A stretch of DNA of 64,000 nt from PXAP01 sp964421595 (lineage in GTDB: Bacteria; Bacteroidota; Bacteroidia; Bacteroidales; PUMT01): assembly GCA_964421595.1 (NCBI GenBank), contig CAYQXY010000009.1, positions 68,013-132,012 on the forward strand. Direction: 5' to 3'. The notes beneath the pieces were generated by a model. The model made no database searches, had not been told where the DNA came from, and worked only from the letters and a program-made list of their open reading frames with translations. The number at the start of each line of letters is the position of its first letter. Positions within the stretch are counted from its first letter, which is position 1. Both the position numbers and the translations under genes were made by a program. This document shows, in pieces, positions 53,968-63,960 of the stretch.

Positions 53968-54082
53968 TGATGGTTTTCCCAACTATTAAACTGGTTATCT
54001 CAAGATCTGAAAAAAGTTGTTTTATATTTGATGAGAATAATTTTGTTGATTTTTTACGTAACAATATATTGATTAGCATTAT

Positions 54083-55150
54083 ATGCACATGAGGAATGAT
54101 TTTTTCTTTATTTCGTTAGTAATTCTGTATGCTTTCAATCTAAACAGTTGCAGCGGGAACAAGGATACATTGGAGCCGTGTCAATTTGATAATCCTGTGG
54201 CAACCGGGCATGATCCATGGGTTATTAAAAAAGAGGACACATATTATTTTATTGAATCCAGAGGACGGGGTTTATATGTTTCAGAAACCAAAGAACTAAC
54301 CCTTATAAAAGCAAATCAAAAGCAGATCTGGCAACTATACGGATCAGGGTGGAACCAGCATAATCTGTGGGCACCCGAACTCCATTACCTGGAGGGTAAA
54401 TGGTTTGTCTACTATGCCGCCGGAAAGTCGGGCCCCCCATATACAAGTCAGCGAAGCGGCGTTTTGGAGGCTGTAACTGATGATCCGCTTGGTGAATATA
54501 CCGATAAGGGCATATTGTATACCGGCGACAATATTGAAACCGGAGACGATAACAAATGGGCCATTGATCTGACGGTACTTGATCTCAACGATCAGCTTTT
54601 TGCTATATGGTCCGGCTGGGAGGAGAACCGTGATACAGATAAAACCCCACAGCACCTGTATATTGCTAAAATGGAGAATCCCTGGACCATAAGCAGTAAC
54701 CGCGTAAGACTGTCATCACCTGAAGAACACTGGGAAACAGGCGGACAGCTTGATATACAGGAAGGTCCACAAGTTCTGATAAACGATGACGATGATATTT
54801 TAATTATCTATTCAACCAGAGAATCCTGGATGCCGGCCTACCGACTGGGACAATTGCGACTTAAAAATCGAAATGCAGATCCAATGGATCCTGATAAATG
54901 GGAAAAATCAGGCCCGGTTTTTACGGGCACAAAAGAGGTTCATGGAGTCGGTCATGCATGCTTTACCAAATCACCAGATGGTAAAGAAAACTGGATTATC
55001 TATCATACAAAAGCAGATACTGAACCCGGGTGGGAACGCCTTATACACATGCAGCCTTTTACCTGGAATGAATACGGTTCCCCCGACTTTGGCGAACCCC
55101 TTTCTCCCGGAGTGCCCATCACGAAACCGTCGGGTGAGTGCATCTATTGA
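54083..55150 (+). CDS. GH43-type glycoside hydrolase lipoprotein
   Basis: The 355-residue protein has a lipobox LNSC (C23) and a five-bladed propeller of the GH43 clan: base D44 in GHDPWVIKK, pKa modulator D162 in KWAIDLTV and acid E227 in EGPQVL. WAPEL and the GHACFTKSPDGKENWIIYH block are typical. GH43 enzymes cleave arabinan, xylan side chains or galactans. It sits between the CobW gene and the MetH-activation gene, interrupting the corrinoid set. A GTTG-N18-TAATTTTG pair at 54016-54045 may be a promoter. Confidence 0.9.
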   Translation: MHMRNDFFFISLVILYAFNLNSCSGNKDTLEPCQFDNPVATGHDPWVIKKEDTYYFIESRGRGLYVSETKELTLIKANQKQIWQLYGSGWNQHNLWAPELHYLEGKWFVYYAAGKSGPPYTSQRSGVLEAVTDDPLGEYTDKGILYTGDNIETGDDNKWAIDLTVLDLNDQLFAIWSGWEENRDTDKTPQHLYIAKMENPWTISSNRVRLSSPEEHWETGGQLDIQEGPQVLINDDDDILIIYSTRESWMPAYRLGQLRLKNRNADPMDPDKWEKSGPVFTGTKEVHGVGHACFTKSPDGKENWIIYHTKADTEPGWERLIHMQPFTWNEYGSPDFGEPLSPGVPITKPSGECIY

Positions 55151-55243
55151 TAATTACTGAATTTAGCCAGAACCAGAAGTAAGAGCACAAATGATAAAGC
55201 ATAGATTGACAAGCCTCTTTTTTGTTAATTTAATGATTATAAC

Positions 55244-55957
55244 ATGATTCCCCAATTAATGGACCTGAAAATCAATTATATAAACCCAAAGGATATAAAC
55301 ATTGATCGCAGGGTTATTTGCGGATTGATGGGGATCGATCCGGATGATATTCCTGAACCTTATAACGAAATAATCCGGAGGGAACTGGACGAAATAGAGA
55401 GCTACCAGAACATTATGGGGGGATTCAAAATTTCGGGCAATATTGATATTAAATCCCCGAAAGGGATATTCTTATATGAAAATATTGAATTCATGGCAGG
55501 CAGACAGGTGGTCAATAACCTGAAAAATTCAGAGTTACTGGCCCTGTTTATCTGTACGGCAGGGGAGGAGGTCAGTCGCCGGTCAAAGCATTTGATGAGT
55601 TCCGGAAACCTCCTTGAAGGTTATGTAACCGATATGGTCGGTTCACTCCTGGCTGAAGGGGCCATGGATATTCTCCAGGATAGATTGCGGAAAGAAATGG
55701 AGTCAAAAGGCCTCAGAATTACCAACCGTTACAGTCCGGGTTACTGCAACTGGAACGTGAGTGAACAGCACAAGTTGTTCAGTCTGTTTCCCGAAGACTT
55801 TTGCGGGGTCCGGTTATCGGAAAGCGCCCTGATGAAACCGATAAAGTCAGTCAGCGGGGTTATCGGCATTGGCAGGGAGGTGAACTACAATAAATATGTA
55901 TGTGATGCATGCAGTGAGGTTGATTGCATTTACAGAAATTCACGGTTCACTGTCTGA
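55244..55957 (+). CDS. MetH-activation-domain-like protein of the corrinoid system
   Basis: The 237-residue protein resembles the SAM-binding activation domain of methionine synthase, notably RYSPGYCNWNVSEQHKLFSLFPE and KPIKSVSGVIGIG. Stand-alone proteins of this kind accompany corrinoid methyltransferase systems. The C-terminus has three closely spaced Cys (YVCDACSEVDCIY), which may bind metal. It probably reactivates or modifies the corrinoid protein. The classical reductive activator with a 2Fe-2S domain (RACo/RamA type) is not in this window. Confidence 0.88.
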   Translation: MIPQLMDLKINYINPKDINIDRRVICGLMGIDPDDIPEPYNEIIRRELDEIESYQNIMGGFKISGNIDIKSPKGIFLYENIEFMAGRQVVNNLKNSELLALFICTAGEEVSRRSKHLMSSGNLLEGYVTDMVGSLLAEGAMDILQDRLRKEMESKGLRITNRYSPGYCNWNVSEQHKLFSLFPEDFCGVRLSESALMKPIKSVSGVIGIGREVNYNKYVCDACSEVDCIYRNSRFTV

Positions 55958-56391
55958 TCTCTTTTTGAAATGTACATCAAATATAAAATGGAAAGTTTTA
56001 ACCACGATGGTAGTATTAAAGACCGAACGGCATTAATTATGCTTTCAGAAGACTTGAATAAGGCCAGATCAATCCCGGGGATACAATAACTGAATCCAGT
56101 GTTACAACTTGGGATTAAAGTCTCCGACAGTTTTCATCGTATATATAAGTAAAATTTTATCATCCTTTCGTTAGTGTAAGTTTTTATGGTTAAGCTGTGT
56201 GTAATTCCTGTAACAGAAAATTCTGACTTACAGAAGGAGCTGTTTTGCTTTCTCATAAAATTTCATCATCTTGCTTCTGGTAATTTAAAATAAAGATTTT
56301 GTTATTCATTTGATTTCCGTTACGGGTTATTGTTTATCACCAGTTTCCGGAAACTCCGGATATTTAATCGAGCTTAATAATTTTGCTTTTT
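55958..56391. other. Intergenic region, no gene recognised
   Basis: The 434 bases show no gene. A TAATTTTG at 56378-56385 could be a -7 box, but it would make the transcript start at the ATG and no -33 box is clear. Confidence 0.4.
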
Positions 56392-57648
56392 ATGACATCA
56401 AAGGAGCGACTGCTGGCATCTCTTTCGCACAAACAACCTGATAAGGTCCCGGTGGATTTTGGTTCTACCGGGGTAACCGGAATCCATGTCCAGAGTATTG
56501 AGAATCTGAGGATTTATTATGGGTTGGAATACAGACCGGTAAAGGTCACCCGGCCCTACCAGATGCTTGGTGAGATAGACGATGACTTGCTGGACATTAT
56601 GGGTGTGGATGTGCGCGGACTGAAATCTGCCAAAAACGAATATGGCATTGAGAATACTGACTGGAAGGAGTTCAAAACCTTTTGGGGGCAGGTGGTACTT
56701 TTACCGGGCGGATTCAATACAACTACAGATAATAATGGCGATTTGCTGATTTACCCGCAGGGAGACACATCGGCACCGCCAAGCGGCAGGATGCCTGTTT
56801 CCGGATACTTCTTTGACACGATCATCCGCCAGCCTCCTATAGATGAATCGAAACTTGATCCTGATGATAACCTTGAGGAGTATGGATTTGTTACTGATGA
56901 ATCTTTGGAATACTGGAAGGTAAACCTGGCAAAGGCCGGTGAATCGGGACAGGGAATCATAGCCAGTTTCGGGGGTACTGCTTTGGGAGATATTGCTCAC
57001 ATTCCGGCACCTGCACTGAAGAACCCGCGGGGTATCAGGGATATTGAGGAGTGGTACATGTCGCTGCTCATGCGCCCGGATTATATTCATCAGGTTTTTG
57101 AAAAACAGACCGAAAGAGCGCTTCACAATCTTTCCAGGTTTGCCGGAATTGCTGGTAATATAGTTGATGTAGCCTATATCTGCGGCACCGATTTTGGAAC
57201 CCAGAATTCACTTTTCTGTGCCCCGGAAACATTTGATGATCTTTATAAGCCCTACTACAGGAAGATAAACGACTGGATACATACGAATACTAAGTGGAAA
57301 ACATTTAAACACTCCTGTGGGGCTATTTTTGAGCTTATTCCAAATCTGATTGATTCAGGATTCGATATTCTGAACCCGGTTCAGATAAGTGCGACAGGTA
57401 TGGATCCGGCTAAACTGAAGGAGACTTATGGAAAAGATATAGTTTTCTGGGGGGGAGGAGTCGATACACAGCATGTTCTCTCATTCGGCAAACCGGAAGA
57501 GGTAAGGGACCAGGTGCTCAGACAATGTGATATACTGGGCAGGGACGGCGGGTTTGTGTTCAGTACAGTTCATAATGTGCAGGCTAATGTGCCTGTTGAA
57601 AATCTGGTGGCAATGCTCGATGCAATCAGCGAGTTTGGGGGACAATAA
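56392..57648 (+). CDS. UroD/MtaA-type cobamide methyltransferase
   Basis: The protein (418 residues from ATG 56392; a TTG three codons upstream is less likely) is a uroporphyrinogen-decarboxylase-fold methyltransferase. H307-S-C309 in WKTFKHSCGAIFEL gives the zinc HxC motif that is broken in the other UroD-type protein at 51412. GGFVFSTVHNVQANVPVEN is the typical C-terminal block. It probably either removes the methyl group from the substrate or passes it on to an acceptor. The heme enzyme itself is unlikely since the N-terminal heme-biosynthesis motif is missing. Confidence 0.9.
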   Translation: MTSKERLLASLSHKQPDKVPVDFGSTGVTGIHVQSIENLRIYYGLEYRPVKVTRPYQMLGEIDDDLLDIMGVDVRGLKSAKNEYGIENTDWKEFKTFWGQVVLLPGGFNTTTDNNGDLLIYPQGDTSAPPSGRMPVSGYFFDTIIRQPPIDESKLDPDDNLEEYGFVTDESLEYWKVNLAKAGESGQGIIASFGGTALGDIAHIPAPALKNPRGIRDIEEWYMSLLMRPDYIHQVFEKQTERALHNLSRFAGIAGNIVDVAYICGTDFGTQNSLFCAPETFDDLYKPYYRKINDWIHTNTKWKTFKHSCGAIFELIPNLIDSGFDILNPVQISATGMDPAKLKETYGKDIVFWGGGVDTQHVLSFGKPEEVRDQVLRQCDILGRDGGFVFSTVHNVQANVPVENLVAMLDAISEFGGQ

Positions 57649-57964
57649 TATCAGACTTAATGATATATATATTCATATCCTAACACTAGAATTAAAGAAT
57701 TGGAAGCGAAAATTAGAAGAACAACTGTTTCCCGAATTGAACTTGTCAGGTATTTTAATAGAAAAAAAGAGTTGATATTTTAGGCAGTGACTATTTGAAA
57801 TGTCGATCGCCTGGAATATCCTCAGCTTTTACTCGATGAAAATAACGATCCAATAGTGCTTTTTTCTGCCTGCTTAATCGATCCCTGCAATAATTAACAA
57901 GATGGTGGAACCTTCCATGTTCAAATTCCAATTAAGAGGGTAAAAGAACAATTAATCTCAGCTT
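57649..57964. other. Intergenic region, possible gene remnant
   Basis: No gene is visible in 316 bases. An open stretch at about 57688-57783 encodes a charged helical peptide (ELEAKIRRTTVSRIELVRYF) with no start; it may be a leftover of a lost gene. Confidence 0.4.
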
Positions 57965-59494
57965 ATGAAAAAATTTATTAAATATTTAACGGTCTTGCCA
58001 GCAATTGCAGCAGTTATCAGTTGCAATGAAAATGAAAATATAAATCCCAATATCGTTATAATCTACGCCGATGATATGGGCTATGGTGATCTGAATATTC
58101 AGAACCCCGGTTCGAAAATTCCTACTCCGTTTTTGGATCAGCTTGCATCAGAAGGCATGCTATTTACCGACGCGCATAGTTCTTCAGGAATATGTTCACC
58201 CAGCCGTTTTGCCATGCTAACCGGGACGTATCACTGGCGGAGACAACACAATATTGTCAACTCCTTTGAAAAACCATTTTTTAATGAGTCAGACATTACT
58301 TTACCCCGGGTTCTTAAAGAAAATGGCTATGCAACAGCATGTATCGGGAAGTGGCATCTTGGCTGGAACTGGGAATTCAAAAACGAACCATCTCTTGAAA
58401 CCATGTTGTATGGGGGCAAGCACATGGTTTACCAACCACAGGATATTGACTGGAGTAAACCCATTACCGGCGGGCCTTTGGATCGCGGCTTTGATTACTA
58501 TTTTGGTGATGGCACAATCAATTTTCCACCTTACGCCTGGATAGAAAATGACAGAATTGTTGAAGCTCCTACCGAATTAATGTTACCTGACAATATTGGC
58601 TTTGAAACAAAAGAGGGGAGTTGGGAATTTCGCCCCGGACCGAGGGTTAAAGGCTGGAACCCCTATGAGGTATTGCCTGCCCTTACCGAAAAGGGTGTTG
58701 AATGGATTCATAAGCAGGATGGCAATAAACCCTTTTTCCTGTATTTCTCCCTTCCTTCCCCTCATGCACCTATCATCCCCAACGACGAATTCGACGGAAA
58801 ATCAGGGGCCGGGGCTTATGGCGACTTTATGGTCCAGACCGATTGGGTCGCCGGTCAGATTTTGAAGGCTTTGGATGATAAAGGTTTTGCTGATAATACC
58901 ATTGTAATTTTTACTTCCGACAATGGCCCGGAACAATATGCATTTGAGCGGGCAAGAACCTATGATCATTATAGCATGGGTGATCTTCGGGGCCTGAAAG
59001 TGGATACATGGGAAGGAGGCCATCGCGTGCCCATGATCATTAAATGGCCCGGACACATTGAGCCAGGAACAGTTTCCGGGAAACTGATTTCACAAATAGA
59101 TTATATGTCAACACTTGCAGCTGCAACCGGCATAAATCTGCCGGAAGGGGCAGCCCCTGATAGTTATGACTTTCTGCCCACACTACTGGGCGAAAACTAT
59201 GATTTTCCGGAGAGAGAAGTCTTGATACACAATACGTATGCATCCAGATGGGCTGTTAGAATGGGTGACTGGCTGTATATGGATACCAATTCAGGCGAGC
59301 ACAGAATTATGCCCGAATTCTTTAAAGAGCTTAGAGGATATACTGATTTTGAAACAGACGGATTGCTTTTTAACCTGGATAAGGATCCTGAGCAACGAAT
59401 AAACCTTTATGAAGAGTATCCTGAAAAGGTGAAGGAGATGGACCGGTTGATAACCGTTTATAAAGAACAGGGCTACCTGATAAAAGACGATTAA
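57965..59494 (+). CDS. Sulfatase lipoprotein (formylglycine-dependent)
   Basis: The 509-residue protein has a lipobox VISC (C20) and an alkaline-phosphatase-fold sulfatase core. C77 in GICSPSRFAMLTG is the residue converted to formylglycine; IIYADDMGYGD (D36, D37) and FTSDNGPE provide metal ligands, and the late LISQIDYMSTLAAATG is typical. It likely removes sulfate from a marine polysaccharide or host glycan. No formylglycine-generating enzyme is in this window, so it must be encoded elsewhere. It is followed by a sugar porter gene. Confidence 0.94.
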   Translation: MKKFIKYLTVLPAIAAVISCNENENINPNIVIIYADDMGYGDLNIQNPGSKIPTPFLDQLASEGMLFTDAHSSSGICSPSRFAMLTGTYHWRRQHNIVNSFEKPFFNESDITLPRVLKENGYATACIGKWHLGWNWEFKNEPSLETMLYGGKHMVYQPQDIDWSKPITGGPLDRGFDYYFGDGTINFPPYAWIENDRIVEAPTELMLPDNIGFETKEGSWEFRPGPRVKGWNPYEVLPALTEKGVEWIHKQDGNKPFFLYFSLPSPHAPIIPNDEFDGKSGAGAYGDFMVQTDWVAGQILKALDDKGFADNTIVIFTSDNGPEQYAFERARTYDHYSMGDLRGLKVDTWEGGHRVPMIIKWPGHIEPGTVSGKLISQIDYMSTLAAATGINLPEGAAPDSYDFLPTLLGENYDFPEREVLIHNTYASRWAVRMGDWLYMDTNSGEHRIMPEFFKELRGYTDFETDGLLFNLDKDPEQRINLYEEYPEKVKEMDRLITVYKEQGYLIKDD

Positions 59495-59559
59495 TAATTG
59501 TAATAAGGCTTTTTTTTACTTTTTGGCATACCTTAGCCAGCAGCACCCTTATTCGCCCG

Positions 59560-59590
59560 GTTGGAGTAACAAAATTCTGTTGTATGTTTG
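59560..59590 (+). promoter_or_regulatory. Candidate Bacteroidota promoter for the sugar porter
   Basis: GTTG (59560-59563), 19 bases, TATGTTTG (59583-59590) fits the TTTG-N19-TAnnTTTG consensus with one change, about 18 bases before the start codon. Confidence 0.6.
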
Positions 59591-59608
59591 AAATATTAAA
59601 ACATCCGT

Positions 59609-60942
59609 ATGGGATCTGTAAAATTCAATAAACATTTTATTATAAGAATTACACTTGTGTCAGCCATGGGGGGCTTGCTGTTTGGTTACGACTGGGTAGT
59701 AATTGGCGGAGCAAAGCCCTTTTATGAACGTTTTTTTGAAATAACCCATTCAGCGAACCTGCAGGGATGGGCAATGAGCAGTGCGTTAATTGGATGTTTA
59801 TTGGGGGCCTTATTTTCAGGTTATGTGTCTGACAGGTTTGGAAGAAAAATACCCTTAATTCTGGCAGCAGTACTTTTCACCGTTTCAGCAATTGGAACAG
59901 GAGCCGTAAATACTTTTGCTCCATTTATCCTTTATCGTATGGTTGGCGGAGTAGCAATAGGAATGGCTTCTGCCATATCACCCATGTATATTGCTGAAAT
60001 CTCTCCTGCACAGATTCGGGGGCGACTGGTTGCTGTTAACCAGCTTACAATTGTCATAGGGATTCTGGCTGCCCAGATTATCAACTATCTGATTGCCGAT
60101 ACAGTGCCCGATAATGCCAGCGATTCATATATTGCACAATCGTGGAACGCGCAAATGGGCTGGCGATGGATGTTCTGGGCTGAGGTTGTGCCGGCTTTTG
60201 CTTTTTTTATCCTGGCCTGCTTCATTCCTGAAAGTCCGCGATTTTTGGCCAAAATAGGTAAAAGGGAAGATTCCTTGAAAATCCTTGCAAAAATAGGGGG
60301 TAAAGATTATGCCAGGTCTGAAGAAGAAAATATTGCAGAAACATTGAAACACACCCGGTCTAAAATCGACTGGAATGCGCTGCTGGCAAAAAAAGTCAGG
60401 CCGGTGCTTGCTATTGGTATTGTACTTGCGGTTTTTCAACAGTGGTGCGGCATAAATGTAATTTTCAATTATGCTGAAGAAGTATTTACTTCGGCCGGAT
60501 ATTCTGTTTCTGATATGCTTTTNNNNNNNNNNGGGGCAGGAGAAAAATGATGCTTTTTGGTGCTTCGGCGCTTGCCGTCATCTACACGGTATTGGGAGCC
60601 AGTTATTATTTTGGTATCCAGGGATTTTCTATTCTTTTGCTTTTAGTTTCTGCGATTGCAGTTTATGCGCTTACCCTTGCACCGGTTACCTGGGTTGTCC
60701 TTTCTGAAATATTTCCTAACAGGATTCGTGGTTCAGCAATGGCGATTGCCACTACGGCATTATGGAGTGCCTCCTTTATTTTAATTTACACTTTCCCCTT
60801 ATTAAATAAAACACTTAATGCTTCCGGAACATTCTGGCTGTATGCATTCATTTGTGTTGCCGGTTTTACATTTATCTATAGACGATTGCCTGAAACCAAG
60901 GGAATAAGTCTTGAAAAAATCGAGAAGATCATGTCAGAATAA
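59609..60942 (+). CDS. MFS sugar porter, split by an assembly gap
   Basis: The N-terminal part (59609-60522, 304 residues) has the sugar-porter motifs DRFGRK, PESPRFL and QQWCGINVIFNYAEEVF; the C-terminal part from about 60535 begins GRRKMMLFGASAL and ends LPETKGISLEKIEKI. Ten N at 60523-60532 lie between. The two parts are out of frame by one with the given gap length, and in relatives 20 to 30 residues would lie between them, so the gap is under-sized and its true length should equal 2 modulo 3. This is most simply a single intact transporter of hexoses or similar sugars. It follows the sulfatase and precedes a GH2 gene. Confidence 0.85.
60523..60532. other. Assembly gap (10 N)
   Basis: A run of 10 N inside the sugar porter gene, most likely a fixed-size scaffold placeholder. 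Confidence 0.99.
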
Positions 60943-61152
60943 ATTCTATAGAAAATTATCCGAATCATAAATTTGTAACACATTGATAAGCAAATTTCTA
61001 ATTACAATTTATAAGAATGTTACCCCATGATACTGTATATCACAAAAAATGAAAAATAAAATAAGTGGATTCGTCCGGTTGGAATACTGAAAATGAATTA
61101 CATGCTGGACATAAACAATTGATTATTAATCTGATTAACATAATTTGTACGC

Positions 61153-63960
61153 ATGAAACCAATAAACACTATCCCAATTATTTTATTGTTTTTGTTAACC
61201 AGTTGCAGCAGTACTTCTGAACCGGTAATTGATTTGTCGGGCGAATGGCAATTTCGTATTGATAACAATGATGTTGGTGAGTCTGAACAGTGGTTCAACC
61301 AAACCTTTGAGGAATCGGTTAATCTTCCTGGTTCGATGGTTGAAAACGGAAAAGGGTATCCTGTTACCATGGATACCAAATGGACCGGTGGGATTCAGAA
61401 TCCCGAATGGCATATAAATCCGAATTACGAACCATATCACGACTCTGCAAATGTCCGTTTTCCCTTCTGGCTTCAGCCTGAAAAGAAATATACAGGGGCA
61501 GCCTGGTACCGCAAAACGGTTGTTATTCCTGAGAATTGGAATGGTAATCCTGTATTTCTAGAACTGGAGCGTCCCCACTGGGAATCAGTAGTCTGGATTA
61601 ACGGTTCTAAAGCCGGCATGCAAAACAGCCTGGCCACACCTCATGTTTACAACATATCAGAATTTGTCAAAGAGGGAGAAAACAGTATTACCATCCGTAT
61701 TGATAACCGGACCAAGGATATTGATGTAGGCGAAAATTCACACAGCATTTCCGACCATACCCAATCGAACTGGAACGGTATAGTTGGAAAACTTTCGCTT
61801 TCGTCCAAAAACAAAGTTTATTTTGATAATGTGGCTGTTTTTACGGATGTTCCGGAGAATAGAGTTGAAATCAGAGCTACTGTTATTAATTCTCTATCGG
61901 ATGAAGCGACTGTAAAGATCCCGGTTTTTACACAATTGAAAAGTGCCGGTCAAAAATCGAAGCAGAAAACTTACGAATTTACTCTTTCTCCCGGCGAGAA
62001 CCTGGTAAATATGGATTATCAGATTGAAGGTGGTGCATTGCTTTGGGATGAGTTCAACCCGAATGTTTACCAGCTGGTAATGAAGCTCAATTCGGAATCA
62101 GGTTCGGATGAGATCGTTGAGGATTTTGGTTTCCGCGATTTTAAAGTGAATGGCACCCGTTTTACCATTAATGAGCGGCCGGTATTTTTACGCGGAACAC
62201 TGGAATGTGCCATTTTCCCTCTAACCGGTTATCCGCCTACTGAGGCTTCCGGCTGGGAAAAAGTATATACAGCTGTTCAAGCACACGGGTTAAATCATGT
62301 GCGTTTCCATTCATGGTGCCCGCCTAAAGCTGCTTTCGAAGTAGCCGACCAAATGGGGATTTATCTGCAAGTTGAATGTTCATCATGGCCTAACCAGAGT
62401 ACTCAATTGGGAAGCGGTTTTCCCGTTGATGAATACATCTGGGAAGAAAGCCGGCATATAATAAGAGAATATGGGAATCATCCGTCATTTGTAATGATGG
62501 CCTCCGGAAATGAACCCGGTGGACCGAAACACAGGGAATACCTTACAGAATTTGTTAACTACTGGAAGCAAAACGATACCAGGAGAATTTATACCAGTGC
62601 TGCAGGATGGCCTGTTATTGATGCTAATGAATTCCATAGTAGATCGGAACCAAGGATACAGCGTTGGGGTGAGGAATTAAATAGTATTATCAATGCTGAA
62701 CCTCCAAAAACCAGCTATGACTGGAGAAATGAAGTTTCCGACGACGGTATTCCTGTAGTCAGCCACGAGATAGGGCAATGGTGCGTTTATCCAAACTTCA
62801 GGGAGATAGAAAAATATACAGGGGTTTTGAAGGCCAGAAATTTTGAGATTTTCCGTGAAAGCCTCAATGCTAATCATATGGGGCATCTTGCCGATAGTTT
62901 TTTACTGGCTTCCGGTAAATTGCAAGCTTTATGTTACAAGGCCGATATTGAAGCTGCTCTCCGTACTCCAGGATTTGCCGGCTTCCAACTGCTCGATCTG
63001 CACGATTTTCCGGGTCAGGGAACTGCACTTGTCGGGGTGCTCGATCCTTTCTGGGAGGAAAAGGGGTACATTTCACCTGCAGAATTCAGACGTTTTAGCA
63101 GTTCAACGGTTCCCCTGGCACGACTGGATAAACAAATTTTTACAGAGGGTGAAATTCTAAAGGCCGGAATTGAAGTAGCTCATTTTGGTCAGCAGCCCCT
63201 TAAAGGCATCAATCCTGCATGGAACATAGTGCAAGGCAATGAAGTACTGGCTATCGGAACATTGGGGCAAACGGATATTCCTGTTGGCAATGCCATTTCA
63301 TTGGGTGAAGTAATTTATGAATTTCAACCAGAGAACCTTCCGCGAAAGCTGACAATGACAGTTAAAACCGGTGATTTTTCAAATGCCTGGGATATCTGGG
63401 TTTATCCTGCAAATCAGGTGCCGGAAACCTTAGATGTCAGGGTAGTTGAGACGCTGGATAATGCTTTACTGAATTACCTGAAAGAAGGCGGTAAGGTTTT
63501 GCTTAGCCTGGGAAAAGGTAAAGTGGCTCCCGATATGGGCGGCCAGGTTGGCGTTGGTTTTTCAAGCATTTTCTGGAATACGGCATGGACACACAATCAG
63601 AAACCTCATACCCTTGGTATTCTATGTAATCCTGCCCATCCGGCACTTGAACATTTCCCTACAGAATATCACTCCAACTGGCAATGGTGGGATGCTATGA
63701 GCCATGCCGATGCAATTCAGCTCGATTCATTTCCTGTGGAATTAAATCCCATAGTGCGCATCATCGATGATTGGGTATCCAATCGCCGGCTGGCTTTGCT
63801 TTTTGAGGCAAAGGTGGGCGATGGCAAGCTGTTGGTGAGCGGAACCGATCTGGTTAATAATCTGGAAAACCGCCCGGAAGCCCGTCAGTTGTTGTTCAGT
63901 TTAAAGAATTACATGACCGGAGAAAATTTTAATCCGAATGTTGATTTAGTTCTACTTTGA
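61153..63960 (+). CDS. GH2 family glycoside hydrolase lipoprotein
   Basis: The 935-residue protein has a lipobox LTSC (C18), a GH2 sugar-binding jelly roll (about 25-220), an immunoglobulin-like sandwich and a TIM barrel. E454 in MASGNEPGG should be the acid/base and E539 in VSHEIGQW the nucleophile. The C-terminal third (about 650-935) forms extra beta-rich domains. It differs clearly from the shorter GH2 at 2687. It probably acts on the outside or in the periplasm; the sugar specificity (for example galactoside or glucuronide) is not readable. It is the last gene in the window. Confidence 0.93.
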   Translation: MKPINTIPIILLFLLTSCSSTSEPVIDLSGEWQFRIDNNDVGESEQWFNQTFEESVNLPGSMVENGKGYPVTMDTKWTGGIQNPEWHINPNYEPYHDSANVRFPFWLQPEKKYTGAAWYRKTVVIPENWNGNPVFLELERPHWESVVWINGSKAGMQNSLATPHVYNISEFVKEGENSITIRIDNRTKDIDVGENSHSISDHTQSNWNGIVGKLSLSSKNKVYFDNVAVFTDVPENRVEIRATVINSLSDEATVKIPVFTQLKSAGQKSKQKTYEFTLSPGENLVNMDYQIEGGALLWDEFNPNVYQLVMKLNSESGSDEIVEDFGFRDFKVNGTRFTINERPVFLRGTLECAIFPLTGYPPTEASGWEKVYTAVQAHGLNHVRFHSWCPPKAAFEVADQMGIYLQVECSSWPNQSTQLGSGFPVDEYIWEESRHIIREYGNHPSFVMMASGNEPGGPKHREYLTEFVNYWKQNDTRRIYTSAAGWPVIDANEFHSRSEPRIQRWGEELNSIINAEPPKTSYDWRNEVSDDGIPVVSHEIGQWCVYPNFREIEKYTGVLKARNFEIFRESLNANHMGHLADSFLLASGKLQALCYKADIEAALRTPGFAGFQLLDLHDFPGQGTALVGVLDPFWEEKGYISPAEFRRFSSSTVPLARLDKQIFTEGEILKAGIEVAHFGQQPLKGINPAWNIVQGNEVLAIGTLGQTDIPVGNAISLGEVIYEFQPENLPRKLTMTVKTGDFSNAWDIWVYPANQVPETLDVRVVETLDNALLNYLKEGGKVLLSLGKGKVAPDMGGQVGVGFSSIFWNTAWTHNQKPHTLGILCNPAHPALEHFPTEYHSNWQWWDAMSHADAIQLDSFPVELNPIVRIIDDWVSNRRLALLFEAKVGDGKLLVSGTDLVNNLENRPEARQLLFSLKNYMTGENFNPNVDLVLL

